Origin: Candidatus Neomicrothrix sp. UBA6944
Lineage (GTDB): Bacteria > Actinomycetota > Acidimicrobiia > Acidimicrobiales > Poriferisodalaceae
Direction of reading: 5' to 3'
Length of the DNA: 5,428 bases
Assembly (NCBI GenBank): GCA_002448715.1
Contig: DJZU01000024.1
Coordinates: 1-5,428 of the forward strand
Position 1 is the first letter of the stretch. Each line of letters begins with the position of its first letter. This document shows positions 1-5,428 of this stretch, piece after piece. The position numbers and the translations under genes are program-made. The notes beneath the pieces are model-generated. The model saw only the letters and a list, made by a program, of their open reading frames with translations, was not told the origin of the DNA and did no database searches.

Positions 1-33
1 TTCGCCGTCCTGGAACTTTATTTCCTGCGCCAT
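1..33 (-). CDS. Start of an unidentified downstream gene (partial, 11 codons)
   Basis: An ATG at 33 (CAT on the plus strand at 31-33) opens a frame reading MAQEIKFQDGE up to the window edge. A good ribosome-binding sequence, GAAGG, lies at 41-45 on the minus strand, 7 bases before the ATG, with a second GGAAGG a few bases further up (48-53). The frame is open further upstream to a TAG near 170, but the Shine-Dalgarno placement picks this ATG. The gene follows the acyl-CoA synthetase by 160 bases in the same direction, so it may belong to the same locus. Eleven residues are too few to name a family. A carboxylase partner such as a biotin carboxylase or biotin carrier would make sense here, but nothing in the sequence shows it. 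Confidence 0.6.
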   Translation of the reverse strand, partial: MAQEIKFQDGE

Positions 34-40
34 GTGTTCG

Positions 41-45
41 CCTTC
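41..45 (-). promoter_or_regulatory. Ribosome-binding site of the partial gene at 1-33
   Basis: GAAGG on the minus strand, 7 bases before the ATG at 33. It is the best Shine-Dalgarno match among the starts in this window and is the main reason to accept the edge gene as real. Confidence 0.6.
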
Positions 46-108
46 GACCTTCCGTAAGGGCCTGGGTAAGAGTCGCCTTGAAGTTAGCGTCGTAACAGTA
101 GCAACGTT

Positions 109-150
109 CGATTTGCTGGAATGATGATCGAAATGGGGAAGGCCAAATCG
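109..150. repeat. Inverted repeat in the gap after the acyl-CoA synthetase
   Basis: CGATTTG at 109-115 is matched by its exact reverse complement CAAATCG at 144-150, with a 28-base loop. It lies in the 160-base gap between the synthetase stop and the next start. The loop is long and no run of T follows, so it is not a typical intrinsic terminator. It could be a weak transcript hairpin, a spaced operator or chance. The rest of the gap (34-193) shows no gene and no clear promoter; the only other symmetry noticed is the short palindrome GAGATCTC. Confidence 0.2.
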
Positions 151-193
151 TTGAGGAGATCTCAGGGTCTACAGCGACAAGGCACACCCCTTT

Positions 194-1795
194 TTAAATG
201 AGCTTGGCGATAGAAAGCCGATCAATTTTTCCTATTGGGTTACGGGGGAGCGCATCGAGTATTTCGACTCGCTCGGGCCAGGTGTACCGCGCTGTGTCCA
301 GCGCCCCAAAAAAAGCTCGAAGGTCATGTAGATCAAAGGTTTGGCCTGGTTGAAGCGAAACGCATGCACATGCCCGCTCACCCATTCGATTATCTGGGTA
401 CGCCACCACTGCGACCTCTTTTATTGCCGGATGCTCTTGGAGCATCATCTCGATTTCTTCGGCGTAAATGTTTAAGCCGCCTCGAATAATTGTGTGTTTG
501 GAGCGTCCGACAGGGACTATGTACCCGTCGTCGTCGAGGTAGGCCAGGTCTCCGCTAGCGAACCATCCGTTGTCGTCGAGGGCTTGTCGGGTAGCTGTTT
601 CGTTGTCCAAATATCCGGCACAGGTCATCGGTCCTTTGATGTGGACTTCCCCAATTTCGCGTGGTTGGAGCACTGTCCCTTGTGGGTCGCGGATCTCGAT
701 TTTGGTTGCAGGTGCGAGTCGACCAGACGTGTAAATTTTCTCTACAGGATCCCCAATGCGTAGATACGTGCACCAACCGGTTTCGCTAAGTCCATAGCCT
801 GTGGCGACAACAGCGTTTGGCCATTGGACTTGAAATCGTTTCAAAAGATCGTCGGTGACTGGAGCGCCCGAAGCGATCACTACTCGCAGTGATGTGGCAT
901 CAAAGTCGACGTTTTGGTGATGGTGCAGTAGGTCAGAGACGATCGTCGGAATCCCCATGAAGCTGGTCACGTTTTGTTGTTCGATGATTTCAGCGAGCGC
1001 AGTTATGTTTCGGCCATCACCCATCACCAGGCGAGACCCCGATATCAGAGAAGTCATTAAGCCAACCATTAAGGCACCTCGGTGGGTGATGGGAGCAGCG
1101 GCCAACATCACATCCTCAGATCCCAGCTCAAGTCCCTCAGACAGGATTTTTGCTTCGAAAATCTGTGTTGCTTGAATGTGGATGTAAATCTTGGGTGTAC
1201 CTGTCGTGCCCGAAGTGGTTCCAAAGATCGCGGGGTCAAGTGAATCCCTTGAAAATTTGGGTGTAGGCCCGTTCAGGTCTTGGAAAGATGTCCAGTTTGT
1301 TCTGTTCGACCCGACAATCACTTTGTGTGGAGAAATGTCGAGGTCAGCGATGACTTCGTCGAGTAGCCCTGGATGATCGAACTCTTCAGTTTTGTTGGAT
1401 GCAATCACAGCCTCAGGTTCAACAGCGCCTATAAGTGCTGTGCATTCGGCTTTGCGGTAGACCGGATTCAGAGGTTGATATATGGCTCCAAGTTCCCAAA
1501 TGGCGAGAATTGACACTGCGAGCTCTATGGAGTTCACCAATTGAACAGCAACGGCGTCACCGTGTCCGATGCCCAACTCAGCTAAGCCGGCGCTGATTCG
1601 TTCAACTTCGTTCAATAGGTCGGCCCACGAAATTGTTTCGCCGTTGTCGACTACCGCTAATTGGGTCGGACGCTTCGAAGCATGTATGCGCAGATAATCG
1701 CCGAACGTTTCTGAGGTCCAGTGACCGTGTGAACGGTTAAGAGAGATCCATGAGGACGCGTATTCGCCGGGAGATTCGCCCAATATCGAACTCAT
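194..1795 (-). CDS. Acyl-CoA synthetase / AMP-dependent ligase (ANL superfamily)
   Basis: Predicted cytosolic class I adenylate-forming enzyme: it would convert a carboxylic acid, ATP and CoA to acyl-CoA via an acyl-AMP. The 533 residues are full length for the family. Visible core motifs in order: ATP P-loop FGTTSGTTGTPK (191-202), APITHRG (234-240, A4 region), GYGLSETG (333-340, A5), SGD (414-416, adenosine-ribose aspartate), GRSKHTIIRGGLNIYAEEIE (430-449, hinge and A8) and PRNPIGKIDR (517-526) with the catalytic lysine at 523. All catalytic positions are present, so it should be active. Slight oddities are PKI instead of the common PKG after the P-loop, and NIYAEEIE where a proline is usual after NIY. 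The ATG at 1795 has no strong Shine-Dalgarno; another ATG just upstream is out of frame and stops at once. It follows the 474-residue carboxyltransferase by 72 bases and probably shares its transcript. The acid substrate cannot be read from sequence; the YTWPERVE stretch near the C terminus resembles alicyclic, aromatic or medium-chain acid ligases. Confidence 0.93.
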   Translation of the reverse strand: MSSILGESPGEYASSWISLNRSHGHWTSETFGDYLRIHASKRPTQLAVVDNGETISWADLLNEVERISAGLAELGIGHGDAVAVQLVNSIELAVSILAIWELGAIYQPLNPVYRKAECTALIGAVEPEAVIASNKTEEFDHPGLLDEVIADLDISPHKVIVGSNRTNWTSFQDLNGPTPKFSRDSLDPAIFGTTSGTTGTPKIYIHIQATQIFEAKILSEGLELGSEDVMLAAAPITHRGALMVGLMTSLISGSRLVMGDGRNITALAEIIEQQNVTSFMGIPTIVSDLLHHHQNVDFDATSLRVVIASGAPVTDDLLKRFQVQWPNAVVATGYGLSETGWCTYLRIGDPVEKIYTSGRLAPATKIEIRDPQGTVLQPREIGEVHIKGPMTCAGYLDNETATRQALDDNGWFASGDLAYLDDDGYIVPVGRSKHTIIRGGLNIYAEEIEMMLQEHPAIKEVAVVAYPDNRMGERACACVSLQPGQTFDLHDLRAFFGALDTARYTWPERVEILDALPRNPIGKIDRLSIAKLI

Positions 1796-1804
1796 GGGTA
1801 CATT

Positions 1805-1826
1805 CTGCCACTCACGGTCTGGGCAG
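1805..1826. repeat. Small hairpin just before the acyl-CoA synthetase start
   Basis: CTGCC at 1805-1809 pairs with GGCAG at 1822-1826 around a 12-base loop, ending about 10 bases before the synthetase ATG. It covers the place where the ribosome would bind, and no good Shine-Dalgarno is visible there. The stem is only 5 base pairs, so a role in damping translation is speculative. The rest of the 72-base gap (1796-1867) contains no clear promoter or terminator. Confidence 0.2.
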
Positions 1827-1867
1827 GGCAGCGGTGAATGCCTCGCGTAACTAAAGCTGTTTTCCGA

Positions 1868-3292
1868 TTACCAGGTGTCGATTATATGTTTCTTGCTACT
1901 TATCGCTGAACGGCGTTCGGCTGATGTTGGGAGATGGTGGAGGAGTCGCGACAGACCAACGCGAGTTTCGTCGGGTTCGATGATGTCATCGAAAGAATTG
2001 AAATTTCTTGTTGCCGTGAAGGGGTCCTCGACCCCAAGTTCTGCTGTCGGCCAAGCAACCTGCCACAAGGGCACGCTGTGGCCAGTAGGTGAACCTGCCA
2101 TGACGTGTGCGCTGAATCCCCCAGCTTTTCGTACCTGGATTGAAGCTATTGGCACCGTGCGCTGTTGGTGAGTTTGAAGGACTCGAGTGTGCCATCGACT
2201 AACCCCAGGCCGAAGTCCCGTTTCGGTATCCAACGCGGTATATGGGCTATCGATCAGCGAGACGATCGGATACTCATATGCGTCGCACAGTTCTATGAAG
2301 CGTCCGATTTTGGTGGCGGCAGCCTCGCTGATAATCCCCGAATCAATATTTGGATTGCTTGCCATAACCCCAATGGTTCTGCCATCAATTCGTGCCACAG
2401 CTGTTACAACGCTTGCTGCGAACTGTGGACGCAGTTCGAAAACAGAGTCTTTGTCGACGAGTGCGTGGATCACCGGATAGATGTCATATGGGCCTGATTC
2501 TGGAACCAAATCGGCGACCTTCTCTGAGGACGGGTGCGGGTCTCCGCTGGGATGATCCCAGAGATAGCTCAGGTACTGTTTCGCTAGCCCAATAGCTGTG
2601 GGTTCGTCATCGACGAGAAGGTCTATGCCACCGGTTTTCTCATGCATTTCTACCCCGGCAAGTTCTTGAGGAGTGAGAGTTAAACCGAGAGCGGCCTCAA
2701 CCATGGGCGGTCCGCCCATTCCTATAGCTGAGCCGCGGGTGGTGATGACGATGTCAGAAAATCCTGCGAGGCTTGCATGCCCTGCAAAAGACGGACCGGA
2801 CACGATCGCTACGGTTGGAACCCACCCCGATAGCTCTGCCATTCCGTCGAACAAGGTAAAACGACCGATTTGTCCGCTGAGTTCCAAATGACCGAGACCC
2901 GCTCTCGGATGTCGCGCTCGGCTACCTCCACCGTCGACGAAAAAGGCGATCGGCCAACGCTGTTGGTGGGCGAGCGACAGGAGATGCTCGAGTCGGGCCG
3001 CGCCGTAGCCGCCACCGCGATCGGTGTAGTCGGTTGAAGAGGTAATAACTGTTTTGCCGTCTATTGTTCCGATGAAGTCAACGCCGCCTTTTTCGGGGAC
3101 CCAATCCCCATCACTATCTCTGGCGGCTATTGCGCCGAATTCCACTTCGGATCCGGCATCGAGAAGCATCGAGGTGCGTTCGCGGGCGGTGAGATGATCC
3201 GTCGAATGAACCTTTTCAACTGCTTGAGGACGCGAGGTGTCCAACCTGAGTGCTTTGGCTGAACGAAGTTTGTTGATCAAGTAGTCGCGCAT
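1868..3292 (-). CDS. Carboxyltransferase subunit with intact N half and degenerate C half
   Basis: A 474-residue member of the acyl-CoA carboxylase beta / propionyl-CoA carboxylase-type carboxyltransferase family (two crotonase-fold halves). N half: TARERTSMLLDAGSEVEFG (35-53), DGGGSRA (120-126), SGPSFAGHASLAGFSD (165-180, N-domain oxyanion loop), GMGGPPMVEAALGLT (191-205) and TPQELAGVEMHEKTGGIDLL (207-226), a conventional acyl-CoA-side set. C half: recognisable from KDSVFE (281-286) on, but DSPYTALDTETG (348-359) replaces the DxPGxxxGxExE loop, RKAGGFSAHVMAG (388-400) lacks the YGLG pattern, and the stretch from AWPT (413) to DETR (444) is 37 residues shorter than in the neighbouring paralogue, with the GGMxLEGA segment gone. 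The reading frame is clean, so this is not a simple pseudogene. The C-terminal tail KKHIIDTW echoes the neighbour's KVHHIDTR. The start lies 6 bases after the previous stop with GGTGA overlapping that stop. Inference: it supplies the acyl-CoA-binding half of a heteromeric enzyme with the 503-residue protein; the substrate is unknown. Confidence 0.9.
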   Translation of the reverse strand: MRDYLINKLRSAKALRLDTSRPQAVEKVHSTDHLTARERTSMLLDAGSEVEFGAIAARDSDGDWVPEKGGVDFIGTIDGKTVITSSTDYTDRGGGYGAARLEHLLSLAHQQRWPIAFFVDGGGSRARHPRAGLGHLELSGQIGRFTLFDGMAELSGWVPTVAIVSGPSFAGHASLAGFSDIVITTRGSAIGMGGPPMVEAALGLTLTPQELAGVEMHEKTGGIDLLVDDEPTAIGLAKQYLSYLWDHPSGDPHPSSEKVADLVPESGPYDIYPVIHALVDKDSVFELRPQFAASVVTAVARIDGRTIGVMASNPNIDSGIISEAAATKIGRFIELCDAYEYPIVSLIDSPYTALDTETGLRPGVSRWHTRVLQTHQQRTVPIASIQVRKAGGFSAHVMAGSPTGHSVPLWQVAWPTAELGVEDPFTATRNFNSFDDIIEPDETRVGLSRLLHHLPTSAERRSAISSKKHIIDTW

Positions 3293-3298
3293 CAGATG

Positions 3299-3303
3299 TC
3301 ACC
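3299..3303 (-). promoter_or_regulatory. Ribosome-binding site overlapping the upstream stop codon
   Basis: GGTGA on the minus strand contains the TGA stop of the 503-residue carboxyltransferase and sits 6 bases before the ATG of the 474-residue one. It matches the anti-Shine-Dalgarno region. The arrangement suggests translational coupling, which would keep the two subunits at matched levels. Confidence 0.55.
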
Positions 3304-4810
3304 GAGTATCAATGTGATGAACTTTCATCGAAGGTAAATCGCGGTGTGACCGCCGAAGCATCGACGCTATGAGGGGGCGTGTTTCTTCAGGCAAGATCAC
3401 GTCGTCGAAAGAAAATGTTCGTCCAGCGCGTACCCCCGAAGCGACGTCTCGCATCTCTTCCGCGTACTGGTCTCGAATTGTTCGCGCAGTGACGGCATCC
3501 GCGGCGCCCCGGATTTCCTTCCTTTTAACTAAATAAGCTGCGCCTTCTAGACTCATTCCGCCACTCTCGACTGTTGGCCAAGCGACCCGTAGTTCAGGCA
3601 TATTTCGGCTCGCCCCGTAGCCCGACATAGCGAAAGGTCCAAGACCGTATGCCTTTCTCAGCTGAACTGTGTACAGGGGAACTGTCCGGTGATGAATAGC
3701 TGACAGGGGGCGAGCATGGTGGCGCGCGATTCCTTCGCGTTCTGCTTCGGGGCCGACCATGTAACCAGGGTTGTCAACGAACGAGATGAGAGGTAACGCG
3801 TAGGTGTCGCACCACTCCACGAATCTGCTTGCTTTGTCGGCGGCGGCGCTGTCTATCGCGCCGGCGCGCGGTGAGAGTGGTTGGTTGGCGAAGATGCCGA
3901 CGGATCTTCCCTCAACGCGCGCAAATGCTGTGATCAACGACTCCCCCCAGGCTGCGCCGACCTCAAAAACGCTGTCTTTGTCGGCGAATGCAGCGATGAC
4001 TTTGCGCATGTCGTAGGCCCGGCGACGGTTATCCGGAACGATTTGCGCAATTGAAGACGCTGTGTCGCTGGTAGCGAAATCTGATATGTCATCATGCCAG
4101 TAGTGAAGGAATTGTTGAGTGGCGATCACGGCTTCTTCAACATCTTGAACCAATACGTCGATATCCCCACGAGCCGCTGCGTTCGCTGATGACAGAGGTT
4201 TGTCCGAGTTGATATTGCTTCCGAATTCTGCGTCTGGCGTGGCGATAATCAGGTCGCAAAGAAAGGCCATTGCTCCATGACTATCGCTAGTCGGGCCCAC
4301 TGAAACAGCAACCGTAGGAGCCCAACCTGACATTTCGGTCAAACCCTCCAATACGTCCCAACGAGCTCGGGTGTAGTTGACGATTGGTGGCACCGGGTGA
4401 GGGTCTGTGGCTCGTGATCCGTCACCTTCAATAAACAGCACGAGAGGCCACCGGTTCGCCACAGCAATGGTGATGAGTTTCGCTAACTTGCGCATGTTGC
4501 GTTCGCTGTGAGTCCCGTTTTCAACCGAACGGTCGTGGGCTGCAACCACCACTGGGTGACTGTCGATATCGCAAACTCCGCCGACTACTCCGTCGGAGGG
4601 GCCATCATCATCGACAGCTGTTGTGTGGCCAGCGAGCAAGCCGTATTCGGTAAATGAGTTTGTATCGGCTAGGAGATCAATAGCGTGTCTGGCGCTGGAG
4701 CAGCCGGCGAGCGAACGCTTTCTGGCGTCAATGATTTGTTGGCGGGGATCGGCCTCCGGTGCTTCGCTCATGATCGGTGGATTCTTGCATAGGTTCCCTA
4801 AAGATTTCAT
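3299..4810 (-). CDS. Carboxyltransferase subunit with intact C half and degenerate N half
   Basis: A 503-residue paralogue of the next gene, in the acyl-CoA carboxylase carboxyltransferase family. C half: KDSVFEVGAAWGESLITAFA (278-297), VDNPGYMVGPEAE (345-357), TVPLYTVQLRKAYGLGPFAM (376-395), VAWPTVESGGMSLEGAA (409-425), then a helical segment and FSFDDVILPEETR (466-478). This is the usual biotin-side domain in good order. N half: EGDGSRA (128-134) stands for GGGSRA, VGPTSDSHGAMAFLCD (171-186) lacks the FAG oxyanion loop, and FGSNINSDKPLSSANAA (196-212) replaces the GMGGPxMxE...GLG stretch, which is about 11 residues shorter here. The frame is uninterrupted. The chosen ATG has no strong Shine-Dalgarno; Met14 (ATG at 4771, MSEAPEADPRQQ) is a credible alternative start. 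It lies 164 bases after the monooxygenase and 6 bases before its paralogue. Inference: it supplies the carboxybiotin-side half of a heteromeric active site. A biotin-independent decarboxylase or transcarboxylase is also possible, since no biotin carboxylase is in view. Confidence 0.9.
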   Translation of the reverse strand: MKSLGNLCKNPPIMSEAPEADPRQQIIDARKRSLAGCSSARHAIDLLADTNSFTEYGLLAGHTTAVDDDGPSDGVVGGVCDIDSHPVVVAAHDRSVENGTHSERNMRKLAKLITIAVANRWPLVLFIEGDGSRATDPHPVPPIVNYTRARWDVLEGLTEMSGWAPTVAVSVGPTSDSHGAMAFLCDLIIATPDAEFGSNINSDKPLSSANAAARGDIDVLVQDVEEAVIATQQFLHYWHDDISDFATSDTASSIAQIVPDNRRRAYDMRKVIAAFADKDSVFEVGAAWGESLITAFARVEGRSVGIFANQPLSPRAGAIDSAAADKASRFVEWCDTYALPLISFVDNPGYMVGPEAEREGIARHHARPLSAIHHRTVPLYTVQLRKAYGLGPFAMSGYGASRNMPELRVAWPTVESGGMSLEGAAYLVKRKEIRGAADAVTARTIRDQYAEEMRDVASGVRAGRTFSFDDVILPEETRPLIASMLRRSHRDLPSMKVHHIDTR

Positions 4811-4827
4811 GAGGAACCGTGCAGCTC

Positions 4828-4850
4828 GTCGTCAGTTGTTCAACTTCGAC
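4828..4850. promoter_or_regulatory. Imperfect palindrome, possible operator or leader hairpin
   Basis: On the plus strand this 23-base element has inner arms AGTTG (4834-4838) and CAACT (4841-4845) around TT, and outer arms GTCG (4828-4831) and CGAC (4847-4850), with a one-base offset between inner and outer arms. It ends 18 bases before the start codon of the 503-residue carboxyltransferase. The size and symmetry fit a dimeric repressor site such as those of TetR-type regulators that often control acyl-CoA metabolism, but no regulator gene is in the window. It could equally fold in the transcript leader. Confidence 0.3.
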
Positions 4851-4898
4851 TCAGTTACCAGCGGGATTGGTGGAGCGCATCGAGCACGCTAGGCAACG

Positions 4899-4910
4899 GT
4901 AATTCGTCAA
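4899..4910 (-). promoter_or_regulatory. Weak -35-like element in the gap before the carboxyltransferase pair
   Basis: The minus strand contains TTGACG (4905-4910), a good -35 hexamer, in the 164-base gap between the monooxygenase and the first carboxyltransferase. No convincing -10 hexamer is found at 16-18 bases; TAGCGT occurs 13 bases on, which is too close. The gap is long enough for its own promoter, and the rest of it (4811-4974) holds no gene, but this assignment is tentative. Confidence 0.15.
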
Positions 4911-4974
4911 GATCTAATATGGGACCGGGCGGCTGCATGCTTCTCATCGAGTACACGTGATTCGGCGGCGGTCA

Positions 4975-5428
4975 CTATTTGGCGAACTCGGGAAGGATCT
5001 CCGAGCCGAACGCGAACAGTGTTTCGGTGAGTTCAGAAGCTGGCATTCCGCCCAGATCACACATCACCAGGTACGCATCCAACCCTAGGGTCTCGCGATA
5101 GAGGGACATCTTGTCCAGCACCTCTTCGCGGCTTCCACATACGGTTGGGCCCCGTTCAGTCATTTGTTTCAGATCGGTTTCTCTGATGAGGTCACCGAGT
5201 GATGGAGTGCTCAAACGCAACAGGTCTCGAACCCATTCCATGTATACCTTGAAGCGAGGGGCGCTGATGCGGAATGCTTCCTGACTCGAGTCCGCCATAA
5301 AGGTATGAGCAATAGTTCCGACTAGACAGTCTTGGCTTGGATGTCCTTGCTCTTCCCAAGCTTGCCGATATCGCTCCACTAACGGGATAAAGATTTTTGG
5401 GGGCCCAAAAATGCCCGGAAGCATAAGA
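4975..5428 (-). CDS. Luciferase-like (LLM class) flavin-dependent monooxygenase, C-terminal part
   Basis: The reading frame is open at the right edge of the window (the codon before the first visible Met is CTT), so this is the C-terminal 150 or so residues of a protein usually 330-380 long; the Met at 5422-5424 is internal. Family hallmarks: FGPPKIFIPLVERYRQAWEE (6-25 of the visible part), typical of the region after the flavin site; GPTVCGSREEVLDKM (92-106), equivalent to the common G(S/T)PEEVxxKL motif; LGLDAYLVMCDLGGMP (113-128); and the closing FGSEILPEF (139-147). Members use reduced FMN or F420 with a TIM-barrel fold, for oxygenation or dehydrogenation of small organics. The cofactor-binding N-terminal part is outside the window, so FMN versus F420 cannot be decided. 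It is upstream of the carboxyltransferases on the same strand, and a role in the same catabolic pathway is inference. Confidence 0.85.
   Translation of the reverse strand, partial: LMLPGIFGPPKIFIPLVERYRQAWEEQGHPSQDCLVGTIAHTFMADSSQEAFRISAPRFKVYMEWVRDLLRLSTPSLGDLIRETDLKQMTERGPTVCGSREEVLDKMSLYRETLGLDAYLVMCDLGGMPASELTETLFAFGSEILPEFAK

Noticed and set aside
151..193. Terminator after the acyl-CoA synthetase
   Set aside because: On the transcribed strand the stop is followed by AAAAAGGGG, with no stable GC-rich stem followed by a T run; the GAGATCTC palindrome near 155-162 is too short to count.
235..763. Plus-strand open frames opposite the acyl-CoA synthetase
   Set aside because: They lie wholly antisense to a well-supported gene and their translations are cysteine- and arginine-rich with no family resemblance.
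1875..2497. Plus-strand open frames opposite the 474-residue carboxyltransferase
   Set aside because: Several overlapping frames in conflict with each other and with a clear family member on the other strand; no domain signal.
1868..3292. The 474-residue carboxyltransferase as a pseudogene
   Set aside because: The frame is open over the full length, the N half keeps all expected motifs, the C half keeps conserved flanks and tail, and the start has a well-placed ribosome-binding site coupled to the upstream gene.
3299..4810. Naming the pair as pccB, accD or mmdA
   Set aside because: Family membership is clear, but substrate and partner cannot be read from these sequences and the degenerate halves set them apart from the characterised genes.
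4623..4892. Plus-strand open frame of 89 codons spanning the start of the 503-residue carboxyltransferase
   Set aside because: Mostly antisense to the real gene, no recognisable protein features and no convincing ribosome-binding site; treated as a shadow.

Overview
The window is a compact run of genes all read on the minus strand (right to left): the C-terminal part of a luciferase-like flavin monooxygenase (4975-5428), two adjacent acyl-CoA carboxylase-type carboxyltransferases (3299-4810 and 1868-3292), an acyl-CoA synthetase/ligase (194-1795), and the first 11 codons of another gene that leaves the window at the left edge (1-33). There are no RNA genes, CRISPR arrays, transposases or other mobile-element signs. 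The gaps between genes are 164, 6, 72 and 160 bases, so no stretch over 300 bases lacks a gene.

Organism: a bacterium with moderate to slightly GC-rich DNA, judged by eye. The carboxyltransferase subtype and the pairing of a luciferase-like monooxygenase with CoA ligases and carboxylases are what I would expect in environmental Actinomycetota (mycobacterial or acidimicrobial relatives) or similar heterotrophs such as marine Chloroflexota. This is inference from protein style only; no marker gene is present.

Most interesting point: the two carboxyltransferases are paralogues that appear to have decayed in complementary halves. The 503-residue protein keeps an orthodox C-terminal (crotonase-like, biotin-side) half, with DNPGYMVGPEAE, RKAYGLG and AWPTVESGGMSLEGA. 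Its N-terminal (acyl-CoA-side) half has lost the FAG-type oxyanion loop and the GMGGPxMxE...GLG stretch. The 474-residue protein is the reverse: its N half keeps GGGSRA, FAGHA, GMGGPPMVEAALGLT and the TPQELAGVEMH segment, while its C half has SPYTALD in place of NPGYMVG, GGFSA in place of YGLGP, and a segment 37 residues shorter after AWPT. The active site of this enzyme class lies between the N domain of one protomer and the C domain of its partner. The pair therefore reads as an obligate heteromer with one working type of site, similar in principle to AccD/AccA or MdcD/MdcE but reached by decay of two full-length copies.

Pathway reading (inference): the ligase would activate a carboxylic acid to a CoA thioester, the carboxyltransferase pair would carboxylate or decarboxylate or transcarboxylate an acyl-CoA, and the flavin monooxygenase would oxidise a related intermediate. 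This looks like a catabolic locus for an organic acid, terpenoid-like or alicyclic compound. No biotin carboxylase or biotin carrier is visible; it may be outside the window or absent.
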